Source of the DNA: Anopheles merus
Taxonomy: Eukaryota > Arthropoda > Insecta > Diptera > Culicidae
DNA length: 64,000 bases
NCBI RefSeq assembly: GCF_017562075.2
Contig: NW_024427629.1
Location: 1 to 64,000 of the forward strand
Reading direction: 5' to 3'
The position numbers were made by a program, and so were the translations under genes. The notes under the pieces are model-generated. The model was not told the DNA's origin. It made no database searches and saw nothing but the letters and a program-made list of their open reading frames with translations. Shown here in pieces: positions 45,720-57,954 of the stretch (the first letter of the stretch is position 1; each line of letters begins with the position of its first letter).

Positions 45720-47252
45720 ATATTTACAAACCCCTTAGGACCTTCATGTTTGACCTCAACTAGGGATGTTGATGCTGTAAAATCAAGTTGTCAAGAGTAT
45801 TTATTTTAGCCATGATTGTATTTTCTTCACTTGATGTATAGTTAAAATCAACAGCTATACTTTTACGCACTCGAGTACTGTTAGTCTTTGTCTAAATAAT
45901 GAACTTTCATCACATCTATGCTACAAAGTTGCTTGTCGAAAGTACCCCAACAATAATAATGTTCTGATAGTTGGGCATGGTCCATCTGTAGCTAGCTTTG
46001 TGTGCTTATTTCTGAGAAAAATAACGCAAAAAATCATCACCCTAAACGGCCAAAATGAGGCAAACACACTAGAACACGATATACAACACTATCATACACG
46101 TGTTGTGGAGCCCTGTAACTGGATATTATCCGGTAACGCTGGGCCGTATTACTACATCCCTACAGGTATCAAGAATCAACACACACACACATACTAAACT
46201 AGGCCCGATGTAGGGTTGGACACACTGGTGGAAAATGATCGTCGTCAGGCGATGGACCGTATCGGTCGCTACGAAAGGGTGCATCTTTCCAATCGACCAA
46301 TTGTGACAAACGATGAAACAGAAGGAGCGTGGAGTTTGGACGCAACTATGCATGCAAGCAGAGTCAAACAAACGCGCACACACACACACAAATACAGGCG
46401 CATCTGTTGCGCCTCGGTCACGTTTCGAACGGATCCGTACGGAACGCAAACCAACTCAACCAGAAACCCCCTGTGTCCAAGAGAACTTTCCGTGTTGCAG
46501 CAATAAAGTCCGGAAAGATTATGAAACATGTGGACCCATTTGTGCTGCTGTGGTGTGCCACTTTCCCAAAGGGATGTTTGCAGGGATGTCTAGATGGATG
46601 GATATGGGCAAATTTTTTGGGAGCATTTGGGCGCGCTTCGAGAGACGACGACGACCGAACCTTCCGAAGGTTTGGCAGGTAAATTGAGCCCCACCCATAG
46701 GGTGGGGGGCACATACATAGCAGTCAACGTAGCAGATGGAGAGGGATTTAGAAGGTAAAAGGACCATTGGATACGACACACCCACACTCATCCACTGTTG
46801 ATACACACAGTCAATAGAGCCCCCGGTTTCCTGAGCACGACGACCATGGGAAATGTAAAAGCCGTCGACAACCTGCGGTACCGTTCTTCATGCGCTGTGG
46901 GAAACTTTGCTGCGATGGGATCAAAAGGATAAGCTACGGGGGGGTTTTCGAAAGCACCGATATTGCCTTTCCTTGCAATGTTTTAGCAGGATAAAAACAC
47001 CCTTATCAGAGTTTGTCATTTTTTAACATTTCCTGATTTCAACAGCCTTCGGTCGGCACAATATTTTTGGGATGTTGTGCAAGGGATATTAATTATTTTG
47101 TTGTTGTTGTAATGACATTAAATAACAAAAAACGTGTCTAAGACAAGTTGTGCTAAAAAAAAATAATACTTCAAAGATCATGCACCTTACAACCGGCACG
47201 GGGGAAAAGGAACGAGTTTTTGAGTTTCTGAAGCCAGGCTGCCATTAAAATT

Positions 47253-47301
<49 letters not shown>

Positions 47302-50300
47302 ACAGTCCTAACCTCCGCACAAGTCAATTAATTACATTGATTCATATTGCCCACACAGCAATAAGAACGCTAGTACACAACGAAACGAAATCAGGACGAA
47401 CGAAAACACTTCCCCCGGGTGGGTCAAATCAGAAGATAGTGTAATATTAATGGCATTATGTGTGTGTGTCGCTGTCCGGTTTGGCAAGATGTAATCAAAC
47501 CCATCATCCTTAGTCTCCCGCGGATACAACCGAGGTCATGCAACATCATCATCATTAACGGACCGTTCATTGTTGCAATTTTGCTTCCACTTCCAAACAA
47601 CTTCGTCCCGCGCAAGTGCGTTGAGCGGATCTGACATCCTTGAGGAATTGACTCGAGCTATTTTAGCTAGCAGCATTCGAGCTGCGTGATGGGCACGTGC
47701 AAGTTCTGTAATAGGTTTGGCCCATACACTCGCTCTCTCTCTTTCTCTACGTTCAAGTGTTTCTGATCTGATTTGGTGTGGGTGATTAGCATCCGATTAG
47801 TATCCATTCTGGGCCTGAATGTTACTGATGAGGGGTAAACATGATATCACAATACACTTCGTGGAACATTCCTGCTTTTTGATACTGATTGGATTGGATG
47901 TAGCGCCATTGTTTTACCAATAACTTCTAACTTGCACGATGATGGAGCTTCCAAATACATGTTTATGCTACACGCAGATCGATTTTTCGCCTTCGATTGA
48001 CTACACTACACGGGCTTTTATGAGTTACTTTGTCATTTACTTTATGGCATTATAATCCACCATTTATGAAACATGGCTCATCTTAGTTTACATCCCATAA
48101 TGGCTTCAGCGTGAAGCCAAGCAATAAACTATACAATGTTTGAGTATTATTTACTGCTTCCTGTGCCGCAGTTACTTTATTTATAGCGCCGCAGTTACTG
48201 AATGGTTACTAAACAGAGTGTCTGTGGAGCGGTTCTAGATGGAACAAGATTACCAATGGCAAGTGAGTTATGGCTGTCGAAATGATGGACTACCGTAGAC
48301 TTAACTCTTCCAATTTACCAGACGTCGTGCCCAGTAGCCCAGAGATCTTTTTAGGTTATCCTACCAATCATACTAAGCGTTTAACTTCCGACACTAACCA
48401 TGTAATATGAAACCACTATTTCTCACGACCCAAGCATACACAAGCGCACAGAACTCACCGTAGTAGCGGCGTCTAGCTAGCGAGGCAACTAAAAAAAAAA
48501 CGGCAAAATGAAAGCGATTCGACAATAATTGAAAATATTACGACGTCTAACAGGGCGCCACAGAGAGATATAACTCATTTCGGTACGTTTCATTGCCCCG
48601 CCGCAAGCGTTGGCAGCGTTCCCAAAATGCACACCACTACTGCAAGGAACAACTCCACACAGGACTTTGAAATGCAGCCAGGGAAAACCCTTCCAAAAAG
48701 CCACTCCTGCCCGTCTGCCAGACCACACCACGCTGTCTGTACCTATGGCGGGTCTTCTCGCCCTGGCGGTGGACGACCAAAGCTCATTTACTTTCCACTC
48801 ACGGCGAGAACCGTCGCGTACCGGGGAAGAACATTAATCACCGAGGCGCACACAACAGTGCAATGCCCTTTAACCTCGGCTGTGGCTTCCGTTGTGCTGT
48901 CCCATCTTCTACCCTTAGCAAACCTTAGCAAGATACCAGCTGAACTAGGTCACTGGATTTATTTCTCCGGCGCCGGTAAACTGTCTGCGCGCTTGCTGCC
49001 TGCCTCTTCGTATTCTTCGTTGATCCAACGTCTCCGACGACAACAACAATATCGAGCGCAATGGGCGTACGGGTAAACACATATCCTCTCCGCTTCGCTA
49101 AGAGCATGATGCGGCAGATCCCCGTATACCAGTCCATAAATTGTTCGCCTTTATCAGAGAGTTTGCAAAAATAAGACACTCCCCCTTCGCTTTGCGAAAC
49201 AGGGAAGTCGTCGAACGACCGGAGTTCAAGCATTGGAAAGGTTAGACAGTGTATAAGGTGCACTTATTAGAGATCAGCTGTTTTAAAGGATCACAAGAAT
49301 TGGGTGAGTAGGTTAGTAACTAGAGAGTTCTCACTTCAATTCCAAACAGAGATCTATTCAAAACCAAGGCTTTATTCTTGGAACGTTCTCCATATATTTA
49401 TTGCATTATTTCCTTTCCAGAAATTGAACTCACATTTACATTCTCCTAGAATCTCCATCATAATTCCTACGGTTTTGGAGCGATTTTTCAAACTCAATTA
49501 AAACAGAATCATGTTACCAGCTCCGTAACAATCCATAAAGTTCAGACAACAAGAAAAACCGCCAATAGGACCATTCATAAACGTCACCGACTCATTGATT
49601 TTTATTGAAGGGTTTCAATAAAACATTGAAATCAATTCCCTCTCACGTTCATTGGCTCGCGCGGAAAGAGCGTGAGCAAAAAGTGGGATGCATCTGGCTC
49701 GAGGCCAGTACACCGATGCGCGTGCATCGCGTAATAAACTCTAGCGGCGTTAATTATTATTAATTGCTACCATCATTCACCTATCATGTAACAACCATCC
49801 GGCAGGGGTGACACGGAATGGTTATTTAATTTCGCATGCTACTTCCGAACGCGTTGGCGTATTTCGATTCGTGCAAGTGACACAAACAACCGTGTAAAGT
49901 GCAAAAGGTCAAAAAGGTTTTGTGGTACTGGAAAACAAAAAGGCTTATTATCAGAATAAGCCAGGTACTTCGTTGGAAAGGAATAATACATTGAAAACAG
50001 CGATTTGTTAAATAACATTCATATTTTAATTCAAAAGCCACAAAACGGTTACTAGCAACGAATTCGAAGAAAGAAAGCACAGCATGCCTTCTGCGTGTGA
50101 AAAAGTCTCACCATGCACAAACATGATTCGAGATTATTGTACCAATTTACTTTACTGTCCATCAGTCCCCTGCTACCAGAGCCGGTGGGAGGGCAGTGCT
50201 TTTGTACTATCGAATCGAAAAGATGGGATCATTCAAAGGCCGACCGATCCCAAACGGCATCCAATCGGATTTGGAATCTAATTTTATCTGCAAATGTATT

Positions 50301-51497
50301 GGTACTGGCACAAAGAAGCCACCTTTCCATGACCTTCCCAAGAGAAACAGAGCGAGAGAGAAACATCTGCCCTCCGCCTTACGGAAATGGACTTTTAATC
50401 TTCCAGACGATTTTGCCTTTCTTTATCGCATTAAGATACCATCCGTTCTGGGTCCCTTTTTCCGGCCTGAGAGACACCGCTGCTGCAAACCTCTCTTATA
50501 TCAAGGCTTTCTAATCCAAACACTAAAACTACACGGATGGATAGTAGGATAGATACAACAGCGAAGCATATTGTGATCAGGATTTTCAAACGGGATAGGA
50601 TCACGAAAACGATGACGAAGATTTGGAAGAAAACGTTGTTGCAAATAAGCAATTTGTTTAGCATACGTTACGAGAAACAAAAATGAAACCTTAGAGCTAG
50701 CAGGCATCTCCACTCTTTGCGTCTTTAAACTTTCTCAGTGCCAACCGAGGAACGCCCTCAATTACTAATTCCATCGCTACCGCTAGCGAGCTAGTGCAGT
50801 TGCCTGCGTGCCGTATCCATCAGATTGTTGTGTGGAGATTTTATATCATTATCGGTTCGGCTCTAGAGCCCCAGCGCCAGCACCGGCTGATTGCAATCTA
50901 GCGCCGCGACCCGGCACATCCATCAGCAATCGCCACGGCAAAACCTCCTCTGCGACCTGTAGAGCGCCCCCCGATGGGACAGAAATCAAACTCAAGAGGG
51001 CGACGACGAATGCAAATCGTCCTCGAATTCAATTTATGTACAACCACCTCGGGGCAGACCATTTCGCACCACCCCCGGTGGCGCATGCTACCAGGAACGC
51101 TCACAACACCAGTTTTGCAGCGGCGTTTGCGCTGACGGCTGAGAAACGGGAGAATGCAAGCCGGAACTATCGGGGAGGGGAACGAGAGACACCGTATCAG
51201 ATACCTGTTCTAGGGGATCATCATATGGAGGGCGCAGCGGTACAAGCGCACGCCGGGTATGTAAATGGAAATAGTAATATTCCGGCACTATCGGGACATT
51301 CGGGCGGAGAGCAAAATGGCATTATGCCATAACTCGATATTGGCGATGATGGTGGTGGTTGGTCGTGCTGTTGATGGTTTGGAGGAATTTAATGAAATTC
51401 GCTTCGCTCGTGCACCTTTCAATCATGATTAATGTTAATTTTCCTGCAATATGTGTGATTTTCCGGAAGGAAGCAGATTGAGACAGATAGCTTGCTG
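45720..51497. other. Non-coding interval
   Basis: Unique sequence with a (CT)n run at 47254-47299. The largest open frames, 48925-49263 (minus) and 50808-51332 (plus), have no recognisable domains and are treated as chance. No RNA gene was recognised. Confidence 0.5.
47254..47299. repeat. (CT)n microsatellite
   Basis: Uninterrupted run of about 23 CT dinucleotides. Confidence 0.95.
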
Positions 51498-51519
51498 AAG
51501 GTAGGCAAAAAACGGGAGA
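51498..51519 (+). repeat. LINE target-site duplication, left copy
   Basis: Reads AAGGTAGGCAAAAA, then ACGGGAGA. It matches 54505-54524 except for one extra A and one extra G. Confidence 0.8.
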
Positions 51520-54504
51520 CATCATCGGACAGCCGAACGGAGCAGACGTGCTCTCACCTCGCTCCCGCTCGACACCAGAGTTCTACCGAACATTTTATAC
51601 CCGGAGGCCCCGCCGCTACGGTATAAATTTGCTCGGTGCTCTGCTCATCCGCTCAGTCTTCTTCCAGCCTTCGAGACGGCGTTACGCTGCCCAAATATGT
51701 TGCTACGGCAGAGGAGCTGACCCAGGCCATTACGGTGGCTTGTGATGGCACCATGCCTAGGCAACCCCCAAGGCGACAGGGCCGGCGTCCAGTTTATTGG
51801 TGGACGTCCGAGATTGATCGGTTGCGCAGCCATTTTCATGGAATGAAACGGCGGTTCAACCGGGCCCGGACCGAGGAGCAGCGCGAGGAAAGGCGTCAAA
51901 TGAAGTCGGACGCACGCGCTGCCCTGGAACGGGCCGTCAAGCTCAGCAAGGACCAACACAAGCAGGATTTGCCGGAACAATTGGAACCGCACGGCTTTGG
52001 CCCTGCGTACCAAATCCGCAAGCAGCAGTGGGAAGGAGCTCGGGTTCCGATGGAACGGGATGCTAATAAGCTCCAGTTCATCGTGAATGAGCTCTTTCCC
52101 GAGCGTCCCCCGATGGAGTGGCCCGAGACGGAAGTAGGTGGGGATCCGATGGATCCGGTCTCGGAGGAGGAGCTGGCGGAAGAGTTGAAGGAGATTGCCC
52201 GCTCACTCAACCCCAAGAAAGCTCCAGGGGACGACAATATTCCGAATATGGCTGCAGCTGCGGCAATTATGGCTTTTCCTGCCGTTTTTGCCAAAAGCTA
52301 TAAGCAGCTACTGGAGGCAGGCACTTTCCCCGACGCATGGAAGCGGCAGCAACTGGTGCTGCTTACCAAGTCGGGGAAACCACCTGGGGAGCCCTCGTCA
52401 TACCGGCCCATTTGCTTGCTGAGTGTGTTGGGGAAAATTTTGGAGCGGTTGATTCAGCGGAGGCTGACAACCCACCTAGAGTCAACGGGGGGACTTTCGG
52501 ATGCCCAATACGGTTTCCGTAAAGGGCGTTCGACCGTGGATGCCATCACTCGGGTGATGGATAACGGGAAAGTCGCTCTTGATAAAAAGCGAAAGGGGGA
52601 TCGCCTCTGTGCGGTGGTAACGGTGGACGTCCGGAATGCCTTCAACTCGGCAAACTGGACAGCGATCGGCCAAGCTCTGCAGCGTAAAAACACTCCGCCT
52701 TATTTGCAGGCGTTGCTGCGGAACTATTTTATTGGCCGAACGCTCCACTACGATACGGATGAAGGAGTAGTGTCGAGGACTGTATCTGCTGGCGTTCCTC
52801 AGGGTTCGGTTCTAGGACCAACACTGTGGAACGTCATGTATGACGACCTACTCCGCTTGCCGCTCGAAGGACTACGAGCGGACATCATCGGGTTTGCTGA
52901 CGACGTGGCCTTCACATTTTTGGGAAGGACCACGGAACAGGTCAGCGCGTTAGCAACGGCTAACCTGGAGAGGATCGAGCGGTGGTTGCAAGGAGTCGGT
53001 TTGGAACTTGCCCACCAAAAGACCGGGTTCATGATCTTCTGTACCCATCATGTCCCGCAGCTCGCAGAGCTACAAGCGGGCGGTCACTCGATCCAATCCA
53101 CGGAAACGCTGAAATACCTGGGAGTGGACCTCTGCCGCAAACAGCACCACAGCCGGCATCTGGAGAGGGTGGTCAATAAGGCTTCACGAATTACGAATGC
53201 CTTGACCTGCCTGATGCCGAATAAGCGTGGTCCTAAGAGCCGCAGTAGGAGACAGCTCGTAAACGTCGGCAACAGTATCATCCGATATGGAGTTGCCACC
53301 TGGGGGCGATGGGTCTTAGACAAGGAGACCCATCGCAAATCGGTCCAAAGGGCGCATCGACCGGGGGCTCTCCGAGTCGCCAGCGCCTTCCAGACCGTAT
53401 CCTATGATGCCGCTTGCGTTGTCGCCAACACCACCCCGTTAGTCCTCCTCATGCAGGAGGATATCCGCTGCCACGACGAAAAGGTAGCGAGTGGTGGCGT
53501 TCAATCGGACATACGGAAGCGACAACGGGAGGAAACGATGAGGCGCTGGCAGGACCAGTGGACAACGGGTGCAGGGCAACCAGGGGCACCAGGATTGAAG
53601 ACGAGGAGACTGATCCCAGACATTAATCTCTGGGTCAGCCGCAAGCATGGGGAAGTCGACTTTTTCCTTACCCAGCTCCTCACGGGGCACGGGTTCTTGC
53701 GCTCCTATTTCGTCGAGAAAGGCATCCTGGATGGCTCGCCCAACTGCCCCGAATGTGGGGACGCCGTGGAAGACGTGGAACACGTGCTGTTCCACTGTCC
53801 ACGGTTCGATCGGATCCGGAACGAGATGCAGCAGCGGTGCCATTCCCGAGTAACAATGGATAACATTGTCTCGGAAATGTGCGCCCGCAGCGATACGTGG
53901 GAGGCCGTCCGCGCCGCCGCCAGGACAATCTTCTCCACTCTCCAAGCGAGATGGGATGTTGAGCGTCCACCAACGGCAAGGCGACGCAGGCGGGCCAGAC
54001 GGCGGGCGAGGGACGCAAATGGCGGTCCTTCAGGCCCTGCGGCACGGCAACAACCCATGCCACAAGGGCCACCGTAAGCTGGAAAGTTACTAATCTTTCT
54101 TCTTCCTTTCGTTTCTTTCCAGCTTTCTTTTTCTCTTCTCTCTTCTATTTTCAGCTGTTTCTATCTCTTTTCTGTTTTCTTGTTTCCTCTATCCAAATTT
54201 CATTTCAGGAGAACTGCCTTACGTGCTTGGAGTGGTGACCAACGATGCAGACCCCCCATTGCCCACCCGAAGTGTGGGCGGTAGGATCACAGGGACCGCG
54301 TCGCACCACGGAAAGCAGCGTAATAAGCAGCATCAGCAGACCAGATCGCCGCAGAAGATGCGTCGTGAGCCAGGGTGCAACCGCACACACGACTCCGCAT
54401 GAAGTAATACGCACCACAGCGTACCGGCCGGGTTGGGTAAGTCGGAGAGGGGGATGGAATATGCTCACTCTTCGTTAACAAAAAAAAAAAAAAAAAAAAA
54501 AAAA
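51520..54504 (+). mobile_element. 5'-truncated R1-clade-like non-LTR retrotransposon
   Basis: About 2,985 bp bounded by 20-22-bp near-identical direct repeats and ending in a 27-base poly(A) tail that overlaps the right repeat. It keeps the C-terminal half of ORF2 (reverse transcriptase and CCHC motif) and a 3' UTR of about 400 bp. The apurinic endonuclease and ORF1 are missing, as in typical 5' truncation during target-primed reverse transcription. The intact reading frame and near-perfect duplication point to a recent insertion. Confidence 0.9.
51627..54077 (+). CDS. Reverse transcriptase part of LINE ORF2 (5'-truncated)
   Basis: Open from just after the TAA at 51624-51626 to the stop at 54075-54077, about 816 codons with no stop or frameshift. 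No ATG begins the frame, so it is a fragment of a longer ORF2 and unlikely to be translated independently. In order it shows NPKKAPGDDNIPN, SSYRPICLLSVLGKILERLI, LSDAQYGFRKGRSTVDAI, VDVRNAFNSANW, GVPQGSVLGPTLWN and the catalytic FADDVAF. A C-terminal zinc-knuckle-like CPECGDAVEDVEHVLFHCPR and a basic tail follow. This order and wording match the R1 clade (R1, TRAS, Waldo-like). The original role is copying element RNA into DNA at a nicked chromosome. The first aspartate of the catalytic motif is preceded by FA and not the commoner YA. Confidence 0.9.
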   Translation: MCSVLCSSAQSSSSLRDGVTLPKYVATAEELTQAITVACDGTMPRQPPRRQGRRPVYWWTSEIDRLRSHFHGMKRRFNRARTEEQREERRQMKSDARAALERAVKLSKDQHKQDLPEQLEPHGFGPAYQIRKQQWEGARVPMERDANKLQFIVNELFPERPPMEWPETEVGGDPMDPVSEEELAEELKEIARSLNPKKAPGDDNIPNMAAAAAIMAFPAVFAKSYKQLLEAGTFPDAWKRQQLVLLTKSGKPPGEPSSYRPICLLSVLGKILERLIQRRLTTHLESTGGLSDAQYGFRKGRSTVDAITRVMDNGKVALDKKRKGDRLCAVVTVDVRNAFNSANWTAIGQALQRKNTPPYLQALLRNYFIGRTLHYDTDEGVVSRTVSAGVPQGSVLGPTLWNVMYDDLLRLPLEGLRADIIGFADDVAFTFLGRTTEQVSALATANLERIERWLQGVGLELAHQKTGFMIFCTHHVPQLAELQAGGHSIQSTETLKYLGVDLCRKQHHSRHLERVVNKASRITNALTCLMPNKRGPKSRSRRQLVNVGNSIIRYGVATWGRWVLDKETHRKSVQRAHRPGALRVASAFQTVSYDAACVVANTTPLVLLMQEDIRCHDEKVASGGVQSDIRKRQREETMRRWQDQWTTGAGQPGAPGLKTRRLIPDINLWVSRKHGEVDFFLTQLLTGHGFLRSYFVEKGILDGSPNCPECGDAVEDVEHVLFHCPRFDRIRNEMQQRCHSRVTMDNIVSEMCARSDTWEAVRAAARTIFSTLQARWDVERPPTARRRRRARRRARDANGGPSGPAARQQPMPQGPP

Positions 54505-54506
54505 AA
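54480..54506 (+). other. LINE poly(A) tail
   Basis: 27 consecutive A at the 3' end of the element, directly before the right target-site duplication. Confidence 0.95.
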
Positions 54507-54524
54507 GGTAGGCAAAAACGGAGA
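54505..54524 (+). repeat. LINE target-site duplication, right copy
   Basis: Reads AAGGTAGGCAAAAACGGAGA. It pairs with 51498-51519. Confidence 0.8.
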
Positions 54525-54635
54525 ATTAGCATGCAAATTATAGAGCTTTGGTATTTTATTTTAATTTTAACTTATGAGTGCATGAACAGGGCAAACAACG
54601 TCGAGAATAATTGTTGAATAATTGCAAATTTTAGT

Positions 54636-55325
54636 TGCTAAATTCTTGGTCGCAAAAATCATGTTCACAAAAGTCTAGGTTGCAAAATTCTTGGTCGCAA
54701 AAGTCTTGATTGCAAAATTCTTGGTCGCAACAGTCTAGGTCGCAAAATTCTTGATTGCAAACTTCTTGGTCGCAACTGTCTACGTCGCAAAATGCTTGGT
54801 CACAAAAGTCTTGATTGCAAAATTCTTGGTCGCAAACTTCTTGGTCGCAAAATTCTTGGTCGCAAAGTTCTTGGTCTTCAAAGTTCTTGATCGCAAAGTT
54901 CTTGATCGCAAAGTTCTTGGTCGCAAAGTTCTTGGTCGCAAAGATCTTGATCGCAAACTTCTTGCTCGCAAAGATCTTAGTCGCAAACTTCTTGGTCGCA
55001 AAGTTCTTGGTCGCAAAGTTCTTGGTCGCAAAGTTCTTGGTCGCAAAGTTCTTGGTCGCCAAATTCTTGGTCGCCAACTTCTTGATCGCTTTGTCGCAAA
55101 ACTTATCGGTCACAAAAATGATGATCGCTAAATCACAAAAATCTTGATTGCAAAAGTCTTGATCGTAAAATTCTTGGTCGCAAAAATCTACGTCGCAAAA
55201 TTCTTGTTTGCACAAATCTTGTTCGCAAAAGTCTAGGTCGCAAAATTCTTGGTCACAAAAATCCTGGTCACAAAAATCATGATCGCAGATTTCTTGGTCG
55301 CAAATGCCTTGGTCACTAATTTCTA
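54636..55325. repeat. 15-bp minisatellite (about 45 units)
   Basis: Degenerate tandem units close to TTCTTGGTCGCAAAG, most homogeneous between 54890 and 55060. Like the 21-bp array, the period is a multiple of three, so frames stay open (peptides such as FATKN and LRPRT). The ORFs are repeat artefacts. Confidence 0.93.
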
Positions 55326-57392
55326 GTTCAGAGAGTTATGCAGGAAAAGTTAATCATTTACAGGTTACCATTCCTAAGCACGCAAAGAAACAGTAGTTGT
55401 TTACGTTTTTCAGGTTGCAAAGGATCTATGCTGCACATTCGAAACTAGTTTGATGAGTGATTTTCTACAGAATATCGACATGATTTCTGCTAATTGCCTA
55501 ACCCTTTTGGGAAGATTTCAATGTGAGTGCGTATTAAACCATTTTAAATATTTTCCACTGACCAATTGTTCATACAAAACCGAACATAAATTTACTGTCA
55601 TGCCTACGCAGCCCCAACCTGCCGTACTCCAAACTCCCGGAACACAAATACTGCTCCAAACAATTTACAGAGCATCCAACTTCCCGGAAGCGAGCACACA
55701 CTCATCGTGATGGTTTTACCGTACGCCTCTCGCCGCTCATCGATTTACGTTAAATCTGTACGCCGTTAGTCACACGCACAAAGGCAGGCGACTCACCTAA
55801 CGCACGACCTTTAGTGCCGTAAAATGACATAAGCAACGGGCAGACTCTTCGCTTGTCTGACGCATTCACACATTGCCGGACAAACCCCGAAAGCGAGCGC
55901 ATTCGGTACCGCCATTCAAAGAATGCGTCATTGTCATATTTCGCATTTAAAAAGTATCGCCATAGTTCTCTCTCCGAAACCATGCGCTCTCCCACCACCG
56001 TCTTCAAATCATACCTCCCCCGGAACTGAATTATTTCGCATGGCGCCCTAAAAGGCCCCCACCACTACACTGCGAGCAATGCGCAAATGTTCCCGGTGCT
56101 CTAGCAGCGGCTCAGCAACGATGCCGACGACGTCATCGGCACGGGAAGGCGACAAAAAGCAAGCAGGCAAGAGAGACATATGATTACAATTTGTCGCGCA
56201 ATGCATTGTGTGATGAATATGGTTCCCGCCGTGCATTGTAGCGTACGAAATGTGTCTCAGCTGAAAAGGAGGGGCCCCGCGAGAACTGCATCATTGCCTT
56301 TCAGCTGTACCGATTGATACGCGCATGACAGCTCAACAGTGAAGGAGGCTTTTTGAACAGAAAAAAAAACTCATGCCTCGACACGAGCGGAGTGCGCGCA
56401 CCCACCAAACCCGAGCCGATTGTGCTCGCGTGGTGATGAAGCAGCTTACCCCAATGTGTGAATCATTGCAATTTTCTGGGACGTTATTTTAATTAACTAA
56501 CATTAAAATTCCACCGCCGATTCTCTTCTCTGTCGGCTTCATTGCACTGACGATGGAAGCCGACACCGACGACAGTCACCTTTCAACCGCTTCAAGCTGG
56601 GCTTCGATATAAGACGGGGTCTACTGCTACAGCTTGAGCGAACTAGATTCACCTAGAACTAGTCCCCAGTGCCCGCAAGCACCGCTCTGCACTCACTGGA
56701 AAGATTGCTCGCTGGAAGTGGCGGTGACACGTGTGTGGTGGGCAACCGTGTAAACACACCGCCGTTCGACGTCATGACAAATGAATGTCGGCATGGTTTT
56801 GGCAGGTTTGTAAAGGGACACTCCTACCACACCGCAGTGCCGGTTGAAAGCGCCTTCGCGAAACGGTTGACTTTTGTTTCTTCATTGTATGTGCGCGCAC
56901 CGTCTTGGAGTCGCTGTTTACTTTCCACTGTTCTAGCGCCAGTGGCGGCGATGCGTGCCGGAGCGTGTATCGTACCAAAGCTAAAAATATACTTCATATC
57001 AATCGGTTGACAAGCTCCAGCATTCGTTCACTTATTGGGGAGGGTGAACTATGAGAAAGCAAATGCTCTTAAAGGCTTATGGAGGAATCGGATCGAGAAA
57101 GTTGGGGAATAAAGGCTCCCTCTGAAGATATGGTTTTTGATTCTTCGATGAAACGGAAGCGTTTGAGTGATTTAAGAACATTGATAACACATTTTGGGTG
57201 TACAACATGACTTGAAATGCCCCTAATGCTTCTTTTTACTGCACTTTACATCAATTATTCAATGTTCGATCTTATGACATCAATAAATAATTGGTCAATT
57301 TTGAACAGGTTGTTGACGTACACGTGCAGTTGTGCAATGCGTTTTGTTTTAAATGTTCTATATGTTGTCAGATGATCAAAAGAAACCCAAAC
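55326..57392. other. Non-coding interval
   Basis: No recognisable gene, RNA or repeat. Open frames of up to 113 codons have no domain. Confidence 0.5.
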
Positions 57393-57954
57393 CAGGGTTT
57401 TTACTTGTTTTCGCAAGCGTAGCAACCTTTAACGCACCTGCAGCATTGGAGAGCACAAGAGCATCAGTTGTTTTCGGAACGTCATCATGATAAAGACAAC
57501 CATCGCACACTTGATATCGCAAGCGCGGTACATAAGATCACAATTCATATGTTGCGGATTCAAGCAAGTATTCAACTACATGTGTTTAAACGGATTCAAC
57601 TCAACAGACAGCATGAAAATTTGGTTGTTTACACGTTTTTAGGAGAATTTAGAGAACAATTTCTTTTTCTCATTTATTCACAATTCTTTACCACTGGGAA
57701 GAACACTTTACCTAAATCAGTAATTTTTAATTTTTGGGTGTGTGCATTACTTTGAAAAAGTTCGTAAACGCTGGTTAAATTATTGCTTCAAGCCGCAAAC
57801 TCCTTTGTAATATTGTTTACCACACTTGCGATATCAAGTGCAAAGGTTCTCTTAAGCGTGATGACGTTCCGAAAACAACTGATGCGCTTGTGCTCTCCAA
57901 TGCTGCAGTTGCCTTCCACGTTGCTACGCTTGCGAAATCAAGCCACAACCCCTG
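57393..57954. mobile_element. 562-bp foldback MITE with CAGGG ends
   Basis: Starts CAGGGTTTTTACTTG and ends CAAGCCACAACCCCTG. The arms of about 180 bp share TTTCGCAAGCGTAGCAAC, GCAGCATTGGAGAGCACAAG and AGTTGTTTTCGGAACGTCAT with their complements. The right end is followed by TA; the left flank has lost it. There is no coding capacity. Confidence 0.85.

Noticed and set aside
48925..49263. 112-codon minus ORF
   Set aside because: No recognisable family. The opposite strand is open over the same stretch.
50808..51332. 174-codon ORF upstream of the LINE
   Set aside because: No domain, no splice context and biased towards Ala/Pro/Arg. Overlapping frames of similar length exist.
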